A program made the position numbers and the translations under genes. The notes under the pieces are model-generated. The model was not told the origin of the DNA, did not search any database, and worked only from the letters and a program-made list of their open reading frames with translations. A DNA stretch of 42,637 bases, taken from NCBI RefSeq assembly GCF_001886265.1, contig NZ_JXLE01000020.1:1-42637 (forward strand), read 5' to 3'. Shown one piece after another: positions 37,557 through 42,637 of the stretch. Position 1 is the first letter of the stretch, and the number at the start of each line of letters is the position of its first letter. This DNA comes from Enterococcus thailandicus (GTDB lineage: Bacteria; Bacillota; Bacilli; Lactobacillales; Enterococcaceae).

Positions 37557-38237
37557 ATGAAAAACATGAACAAACTTTTAGGCACGCTACTTACCTTATT
37601 GATTGTGGGAGCTGCTAGCTGGTTGGGGTTGGATTTAAATTCTTCAAATGACAAATCAACACCTTCTTCTACTACTCATGAACAGGTGACCCAACAGCAT
37701 ACACAAAACGGATTACCAACTAAAGAAGATCTAGCCCCTACTGGAAATAATTCTGGGCCAAAGGAAGTAGGTCTCGCGACTTTTTCAGCAGATGAGTTAA
37801 AAGACAATCAGAATGGTTGGATTACCTACCACTCTCTTGATCAATTGAAACGTCCGACAGGTGCAGAAGCACTAATCAAGAAAAAAATGATCAACACTGG
37901 TACTAGTGCCAATCGAGAAATTCGTCCACCAGGTTTTGTTTCTGGACCAAAATATGATCATTCCAGAGGCCACTTGATTGCCAAACAATTTGGTGGCAGT
38001 GGTGATGAAAGAAAAAACTTGGTCACGCTTTATCAATTCCCAGTTAATGATCCGTACATGAATTATTACGAACTAGCAATTCGACAAGCACTCAACAAAG
38101 GCGAAACTGTTCGCTATCGTGTTACACCAAACTACACAAAAAATGAATTGATCCCAGAAAGTGTAACCCTCGAAGCACAAGGACTGAATGCAAACACAAC
38201 GATCAACTTCAAAGTTGAAATTCCAAATAAGAAATAG
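37557..38237 (+). CDS. Secreted or membrane-anchored DNA/RNA non-specific endonuclease
   Basis: A 226-aa nuclease of the EndA/Nuc family. A signal/anchor segment (about 7-24) precedes a Ser/Thr/Gln-rich linker (about 29-68), then the beta-beta-alpha-metal nuclease domain with SRGHLIAKQFGGSGDERKNL: general-base H139 in an SRGH variant of DRGH, and metal-binding Asn (N154). It would act outside the membrane on DNA, for nutrients, biofilm or DNA uptake. GAGGTG lies before the ATG; TATACT at 37533 may be the -10. The next gene follows after 8 bases. Confidence 0.9.
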   Translation: MKNMNKLLGTLLTLLIVGAASWLGLDLNSSNDKSTPSSTTHEQVTQQHTQNGLPTKEDLAPTGNNSGPKEVGLATFSADELKDNQNGWITYHSLDQLKRPTGAEALIKKKMINTGTSANREIRPPGFVSGPKYDHSRGHLIAKQFGGSGDERKNLVTLYQFPVNDPYMNYYELAIRQALNKGETVRYRVTPNYTKNELIPESVTLEAQGLNANTTINFKVEIPNKK

Positions 38238-38245
38238 GTGATTCT

Positions 38246-38608
38246 ATGTTTGAAATCCTGTATAACCAAACACTAACTGAAACGATCACATGGCTTCAAG
38301 AAGAAAAAGTCGAAATAATTGGTGAATTAGTGCTTTTCCCATCGACAGACTATCTGCAAAAAAGTCTAGCCGCAACGCCATCTGAGCTAACAATAACAGT
38401 CACTGAGTATCTGCAGATGTTCGATCATTACGAATTAGTTGCTCGCACAATTGATGGAGATTATCTCTTAGCAAATGAACATGAAGTGGTTATGCTTCCT
38501 CATTCTCATATCAAGGAAGATTTCTTGTATTATTACGACACGTTTTCTTCCCTCATAATAAAGTATGCGAATTCTAAAAATTCAATCGAAACTTTTTTCA
38601 AAAAATGA
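38246..38608 (+). CDS. Unknown small acidic protein downstream of the nuclease
   Basis: A 120-aa acidic, cytoplasmic-looking protein of no family I recognise. It has no signal peptide or membrane segment; it starts MFEILYNQTLTETITWLQEEKVEI and has Tyr-rich FLYYYDTF near the end. The ATG lies 8 bases after the nuclease stop with AGGTGAT upstream, so the two are co-transcribed and ended by the same terminator. A role as an intracellular inhibitor protecting from the nuclease is possible by analogy with other nuclease-inhibitor pairs, but nothing in its sequence proves it. Confidence 0.75.
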   Translation: MFEILYNQTLTETITWLQEEKVEIIGELVLFPSTDYLQKSLAATPSELTITVTEYLQMFDHYELVARTIDGDYLLANEHEVVMLPHSHIKEDFLYYYDTFSSLIIKYANSKNSIETFFKK

Positions 38609-38635
38609 ATTTTTTAAATAAAAAACTAAAAATAA

Positions 38636-38677
38636 AAAAGGTGAAACAAAACATAAATACGTTTTGTTTCACCTTTT
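38636..38677. terminator. Bidirectional terminator between nuclease unit and nagA
   Basis: Perfect 17-bp stem (38636-38652 with 38661-38677, core GGTGAAACAAAAC) with A and T tracts, serving both convergent units. Confidence 0.92.
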
Positions 38678-38698
38678 GATTTTTTCTTAAAAAGATTT

Positions 38699-39847
38699 CT
38701 ATGCGTGGTAACGTTCCACACCATCTAAATAAGTTGCTTCAAGTGACATATCAGGATTCAATACGATAAAGTCTGCATCGCGTCCTTGAGCGATCTTACC
38801 ACAAGAATCATCAATCTTACAGCTGATTGCTGGTACTAAACTTGCCATCATAACTGCTTGTTCTGGTGTTGCGATACCCCAGTCAACAACGTTTTTGATT
38901 GCTTCTTTTAGTCGTAAGATACTACCTGCTAAGTTACCTGATTCTAAACGAGCTGTTCCTTCTGCTACAACTACTGGGAATTCACCTAAATTATAATTTC
39001 CGTCTGGCATCCCACCTGCCATCATACAGTCGGTAATCAAAGCAACATGGTCATGGCCTGCTTTTTCCATCAAAATTTCAGCAGCATTTGGATGAACATG
39101 GTGTCCGTCACAAATCAATTCTGAGAAAACATGTTCTAATGATAATAATGCACCAACCATACCTGGTTCACGGTGATTCAATCCACGCATTCCGTTGTAG
39201 GCATGAACAAAGACACTAGCTCCTGCTTCAACAGCTTTTTGAGCTTCATCAATTGTTGCGTTACTGTGACCAAGAGCCACGACAACGCCTTCATCTGTTA
39301 CTTGTTTAACGAAATCTTCTACACCATGACGTTCAGGTGCTAAAGCAATTTTTTTAATTAATCCACCTGAAGCTTCTTGCCATTCATGGAAAGTATCCAA
39401 GTCTGGATCACCAAAATAGCTAGGGTTTTGAGCGCCTTTATGTTCTTCTGTGAAGAAAGGTCCTTCAAAGTAAATTCCTTTGATTTTTGCCCCTGGAGCT
39501 TCTTGATACATTTTTCCGATTGTTTCTGCTACATCTTTCAAGCGTTCTTTACTTGAAGTCAATGTTGTTGGTAAGAAAGAAGTTACCCCGCAAGATAATA
39601 ACCCTTCAGACATAACTTTGATACCTTCAGCATCATTATCCATTACGTCGTGATTCATGTAACCATGAATGTGTGTATCAACTAAACCAGGTGCAATCCA
39701 TTTACCACTTTGATCAATCACTTTTGCTTCTCCATCTGGTAATTCTTGTGAATACACACCAAATAGTCCATCGGTAATTTCTAGGTAACCGGCATTTTTT
39801 ACACCTGACGATAAAAAGAATTTGTCAGCATAAATAAAAGTTCTCAT
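38699..39847 (-). CDS. nagA: N-acetylglucosamine-6-phosphate deacetylase
   Basis: Removes acetate from GlcNAc-6-P to give glucosamine-6-P for glycolysis or wall recycling. The 382-aa amidohydrolase has the metal-site HIH (H59, H61), E128 in YFEGPFF, H194 (GHSNAT), H215 (VHAYNGM) and catalytic D273 (ITDCMMAGG), all as expected. AAAGGAG precedes the ATG. It is a single gene with a promoter (39878-39906) and a NagR/DasR-like operator just upstream, so GlcNAc-6-P or GlcN-6-P control is likely. nagB is not in the window. Confidence 0.96.
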   Translation of the reverse strand: MRTFIYADKFFLSSGVKNAGYLEITDGLFGVYSQELPDGEAKVIDQSGKWIAPGLVDTHIHGYMNHDVMDNDAEGIKVMSEGLLSCGVTSFLPTTLTSSKERLKDVAETIGKMYQEAPGAKIKGIYFEGPFFTEEHKGAQNPSYFGDPDLDTFHEWQEASGGLIKKIALAPERHGVEDFVKQVTDEGVVVALGHSNATIDEAQKAVEAGASVFVHAYNGMRGLNHREPGMVGALLSLEHVFSELICDGHHVHPNAAEILMEKAGHDHVALITDCMMAGGMPDGNYNLGEFPVVVAEGTARLESGNLAGSILRLKEAIKNVVDWGIATPEQAVMMASLVPAISCKIDDSCGKIAQGRDADFIVLNPDMSLEATYLDGVERYHA

Positions 39848-39877
39848 TCTAACTCGCTCCTTTGATTTTCTACCCTT

Positions 39878-39906
39878 AAGGTACTCTTATTTCTATCAAA
39901 AGTCAA
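39878..39906 (-). promoter_or_regulatory. nagA promoter
   Basis: TTGACT (39901-39906), 17-bp spacer, TACCTT (39878-39883) on the - strand; the predicted leader is about 25 nt. Confidence 0.65.
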
Positions 39907-39907
39907 T

Positions 39908-39923
39908 AATGGTCTACACCATT
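39908..39923. promoter_or_regulatory. NagR/DasR-like (dre) operator of nagA
   Basis: AATGGTCTACACCATT is a near-perfect palindrome one base upstream of the nagA -35. It differs by one base from the DasR-type core TGGTCTAGACCA, the site read by GntR-family regulators that sense amino sugar phosphates. Confidence 0.65.
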
Positions 39924-40759
39924 TATGAGTTTTTTGAAATCTTTCGAACAGCTTGCGCCAATTCTTCATAAAAAGCTGCTTTTTGCGGTTCATTTTTCTT
40001 TTTATAAATCAAACTTTTCAATGCAAACAAGTCATTTAAAAAGTAATAACTATTTTTTTCTTGCGTCCAACGAATCCCTCGATTGACATGCTCAAGTGCC
40101 GTATCGATTTCTCCTTGCTGAAATAAGAATGTTCCATAGTTATAAAAGATTTGTGACAACTCACTTTTGACACGTGTTTCAATCGATTGTTGAAAAAGTT
40201 GAATACTTTTACTCAAATAATAGCGTGCTTCCGTTGGTCTTCCTGCAACTCCATAAATCTTACCAATTGCACTAATCAACTGAACTTCCGTATCAGAAAC
40301 ATGCACATGCTCACTATGACTCGAATAAGTCAGCGCTTCTTTTAAATAACAAACAGCTTGAGAAATGTTTTTTGCTAGATAAAATTCACATACACCTAAA
40401 TAGTAATAGTAACGTTGGTAATCTGCATCTGAGTACAGGCTACTTTTGACTTCATCATTTTTCAAAAGCTGTGCTAATTTGCGATAGTCGCGCCTTTGAA
40501 AATAAAAATCTAGCAAGTCTAACTGTTGCAGATTTTTACGAATATCCCCATTGGATAAGGTCATCACATGATCAATGGTCACACCTAGCCGTTGACAAAT
40601 TTGTGCCATTACCAGAACATTTGGCAATTCTTCATTATTTTCAATTCTGCTTAAAACACTTTGAGAACAAATACCTTGAGAAAGCATTTTTTGTGTCATG
40701 TTTCGTTCTTTTCGTATTGTCTTGATAATTGTCCCAAAGGAATCGACAAACGTTTCCAT
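39923..40759 (-). CDS. XRE-family regulator with TPR-like C-terminus (Rgg/PlcR-type)
   Basis: A 278-aa protein with an N-terminal helix-turn-helix (about 8-62, IRKERNMTQKMLSQGICSQSVLSRIENNEELPNV) and a C-terminal helical repeat region (about 80-278) with TPR-like pairs, as in regulators that bind short signalling peptides (Rgg, PlcR, PrgX). I start at ATG 40759 (METFVDSFGT) after GGGGAGG. No small peptide gene with a pheromone-like sequence was found in the flanks. It is single and transcribed toward nagA; the operator of nagA overlaps its stop codon. Target unknown. Confidence 0.8.
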   Translation of the reverse strand: METFVDSFGTIIKTIRKERNMTQKMLSQGICSQSVLSRIENNEELPNVLVMAQICQRLGVTIDHVMTLSNGDIRKNLQQLDLLDFYFQRRDYRKLAQLLKNDEVKSSLYSDADYQRYYYYLGVCEFYLAKNISQAVCYLKEALTYSSHSEHVHVSDTEVQLISAIGKIYGVAGRPTEARYYLSKSIQLFQQSIETRVKSELSQIFYNYGTFLFQQGEIDTALEHVNRGIRWTQEKNSYYFLNDLFALKSLIYKKKNEPQKAAFYEELAQAVRKISKNS

Positions 40760-40778
40760 TATGTATCCTCCCCAAAAT

Positions 40779-40792
40779 ATGCGTGCTCGCAT
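40779..40792. promoter_or_regulatory. Short inverted repeat before the XRE-TPR gene
   Basis: ATGCG-TGCT-CGCAT, 5-bp arms, just before the ribosome site and next to a TG-TATCAT extended -10. It could be a self-control operator; the arms are short. Confidence 0.25.
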
Positions 40793-40905
40793 GATAACAG
40801 TATTTTACTTTACGGATGAGTAAACTTCAAGAAAAGGGCTGTTTCACTTTTTCTTGGGAAAGAAAATTACTCACTTACTTTTTGCTAACTTTTTTAACAA
40901 CAAAG

Positions 40906-40934
40906 AAAAAGCTGTGACATTTTTAATGCCACAG
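40906..40934 (-). terminator. Terminator of the AlaT-like gene
   Basis: On the - strand CTGTGGCATT pairs with AATGTCACAG (one G-U pair), loop AAA, followed by CTTTTTC. Confidence 0.8.
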
Positions 40935-40982
40935 ACATTTCTAAACTGTTTGGCTAGCAAAACAATTCCTTAAGAATCGTCG

Positions 40983-42200
40983 TTATTTTTGTTGATAAGT
41001 CGTCAAAAATTCTCGCATTTTTCCAGCCATGACCTTCAAATCATCTAATTTTGGTAAATAAACGATTCGGAAATGGTCTGGCTGATGCCAATTGAATCCG
41101 CCACCGTGAACAAGTAAAATATGGTGTTCATGCAAGAAATCAAGTACAAACTTTTCATCATCAAAAATATTAAAACGTTTTGTATCAATTTTTGGAAAAA
41201 TATAAAATGCTGCTTTAGGTTTCACTGCTGATAAACCTGGAATATCATTAATCGCATTATAAACATATTCTCTTTGTTCGTAAATTCGGCCACCAGGTAG
41301 CAATAACTCATCTACGCTTTGATAACCACCTAAAGCGGTTTGTACGATTTGCTGGGATAAAACATTAGAGCACAAACGCATCGAAGATAACATATTTAAG
41401 CCCTCAATATATCCTTGCACTCGTGACTTATCTCCACTAAGTACCATCCATCCTACGCGGAAACCTGCTACTCGATGGGATTTTGAAAGACCATTTAGAG
41501 TCACGACAAACAAATCTGGTGCCAAAGTTGCGATTGGGATATGCTCTAAGCCATCCATTACTAGGCGATCATAAATTTCATCTGAATAAATGATTAAATC
41601 ATTTTGACGAGCAACCTCAACAATTTCTTCTAATAACTCTTTAGGATAAAGAGCCCCTGTTGGATTATTTGGATTAATAATCACGATTGCTTTCGTGCGA
41701 CTAGTGATTTTAGCCTTGATGTCTGCAATATCCGGATACCACTCCGCTTCTTCATCACAAATATAGTGAACGGGGTTTCCTCCTGCAAGTGCAATGGAGG
41801 CTGTCCATAACGGATAATCTGGCATTGGGACTAAAACTTCATCACCATTGTCTAACAACCCTTGCATACACATTGAGATTAATTCACTGACACCATTACC
41901 TGTATAAATGTCGTTGATTGTAACATTAGGAAATTTTTTTAATTGACAGTATTGCTGAATCGCTTTTCTTGCAGAAAAAATCCCTTTTGAATCAGAATAA
42001 CCTTCTGACTCACGCACATTCATAATCAAATCACGAATAACTTCATTAGGTGCTTCAAAGCCAAACGGGGCAGGATTCCCCGTATTCAATTTCATGATGC
42101 TAATTCCTTCTTCTTGCATGCGGTCTGCTTCTTCAAGAACCGGACCACGTACATCATAACTAACACCTTCTAATTTGTTGGACTTTTCAAATTCTCTCAT
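40983..42200 (-). CDS. alaT: PLP-dependent aminotransferase, AlaT-like
   Basis: Class I/II aminotransferase, most like the AlaT/AlaA group that makes alanine from pyruvate and glutamate; substrate use may be broader. The 405-aa protein has VPMPDYPLWTASI, INPNNPTGALY and the PLP-lysine motif LNGLSKSHRVAGFRVGW, plus the C-terminal FRIVYLP arginine. In contrast to the MocR-type protein at 8440, its Schiff-base Lys is present. GAGGG is about ten bases before the ATG. It is a single gene between terminators. Confidence 0.9.
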   Translation of the reverse strand: MREFEKSNKLEGVSYDVRGPVLEEADRMQEEGISIMKLNTGNPAPFGFEAPNEVIRDLIMNVRESEGYSDSKGIFSARKAIQQYCQLKKFPNVTINDIYTGNGVSELISMCMQGLLDNGDEVLVPMPDYPLWTASIALAGGNPVHYICDEEAEWYPDIADIKAKITSRTKAIVIINPNNPTGALYPKELLEEIVEVARQNDLIIYSDEIYDRLVMDGLEHIPIATLAPDLFVVTLNGLSKSHRVAGFRVGWMVLSGDKSRVQGYIEGLNMLSSMRLCSNVLSQQIVQTALGGYQSVDELLLPGGRIYEQREYVYNAINDIPGLSAVKPKAAFYIFPKIDTKRFNIFDDEKFVLDFLHEHHILLVHGGGFNWHQPDHFRIVYLPKLDDLKVMAGKMREFLTTYQQK

Positions 42201-42341
42201 ATTCTCCGATCCCTCATTTCAAAAAGTTAGAAACTTCTGACTATATTATCGATAGTTATTTACTAAGTTATCCAATATCATACTCTATCCCGTATAAATA
42301 TACCAGCATATTTCGTTAAATCCAGTCCTTCAACCTTTTTT

Positions 42342-42530
42342 TTAACTATCATCGTTTCTATTTTGCTGATAGTCATTCCATAAATTAGCGCCCCAATCCA
42401 TTGCCACACCACAAACAACACCAAGCATCAAGCCAAACAAAATATTTCCTTTTGCTAAACCAATTAAAAGCCCGGCAATCATTCCTAATCCAGAAAATTC
42501 ACCATCATATTTTTTCATCGTTCTTTTCAC
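42342..42530 (-). CDS. Small membrane protein, unknown
   Basis: A 62-aa protein with two glycine-rich hydrophobic segments (about 15-30 and 32-48, GLGMIAGLLIGLAKGNILFGLMLGVVCGVAMD) and a polar tail (NLWNDYQQNRNDDS). The start may be GTG 42530 or ATG 42518; neither has a strong ribosome site (weak AGAAAG). The gap to the upstream gene tail is short, so they may be co-transcribed. No function is assigned. Confidence 0.55.
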   Translation of the reverse strand: MKRTMKKYDGEFSGLGMIAGLLIGLAKGNILFGLMLGVVCGVAMDWGANLWNDYQQNRNDDS

Positions 42531-42577
42531 TACTTTCTATCTTGACATCTGAAGCAATCATCGCTATGATTATTTTG

Positions 42578-42637
42578 TTATTTATTTTGCAGACGTGATG
42601 GAACGGCAGACATGCCGTTTACCGTTAGTAGTCTTGC
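42578..42637 (-). CDS. C-terminal tail of a gene cut by the window edge
   Basis: An open - strand frame enters from the right edge and ends at TAA 42578-42580, giving the tail ARLLTVNGMSAVPSRLQNK. Codon use looks like a real gene, but only 19 codons are seen and no family is assigned. The hairpin-like AACGGCA/TGCCGTT at 42602-42619 falls inside it. Confidence 0.45.
   Translation of the reverse strand, partial: ARLLTVNGMSAVPSRLQNK

Noticed and set aside
42602-42619. Hairpin AACGGCA/TGCCGTT near the right edge
   Set aside because: It has no T tract and lies inside an open frame running to TAA 42578, so a terminator call is not supported.

Overview
The window looks like an AT-rich Firmicutes chromosome segment, most probably Enterococcus. 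This rests on the protein sequences (PurF, GuaC, two-lipoyl PdhC, a FloT/NfeD pair), strong AAGGAGG ribosome sites, T-tract terminators and the gene set. I cannot name the species. No rRNA, tRNA, CRISPR array, transposase or prophage gene was seen, so this is mostly core-type sequence with some accessory islands.

Layout from left to right. (1) 1-1500: tail of an unidentified gene and a galactitol-type PTS IIC gene on the + strand. A tandem 120-nt structured repeat and two terminators follow, then a convergent DeoR regulator. (2) 2848-7996: pdhABCD (pyruvate dehydrogenase complex) on the - strand, with a promoter and a Rex-like site upstream. (3) 8440-13417: a MocR-type regulator that lacks the usual PLP lysine, a UDP-GlcNAc 2-epimerase, GMP reductase (guaC) and an aldo/keto reductase, all - strand. 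(4) 13495-26981: the whole de novo IMP pathway on the - strand in two transcription units, purEKB and purCSQLFMNHD. A + strand orphan gene with its own promoter and terminator separates them. Both pur promoters (TTGACG/TAAAAT and TTGATT/TAAAAT, each with a 17-bp spacer) carry a PurBox-like CGAAC motif about 76 bp upstream of the predicted start, the position known from lactococcal PurR activation. (5) 27154-29245: xpt-pbuX purine salvage behind a guanine-type riboswitch in which aptamer, antiterminator and terminator can all be drawn.

(6) 29573-32292: a - strand group with a VanY-like D,D-carboxypeptidase, a glucosaminidase, a TIM-barrel protein and an unknown protein. (7) 32466-35274: a Gfo/Idh/MocA oxidoreductase and two divergent FUSC/aromatic-acid-exporter-like membrane proteins. 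(8) 35342-38608: a flotillin/NfeD membrane pair divergent from a surface or secreted DNA/RNA nuclease followed by a small unknown protein. The shared promoter region holds three 13-bp direct repeats at an exact 21-bp period. (9) 38699-42637: nagA with a DasR/NagR-like operator, an XRE-TPR regulator, an AlaT-like aminotransferase, a small membrane protein and a truncated gene tail.

The main theme is purine supply: de novo synthesis, salvage and interconversion genes lie within about 18 kb and carry riboswitch or PurBox-like control. The best candidate for something not yet described is the 21-bp-phased repeat array with the nuclease/small-protein pair. All regulatory calls come from reading the sequence by eye and need testing.
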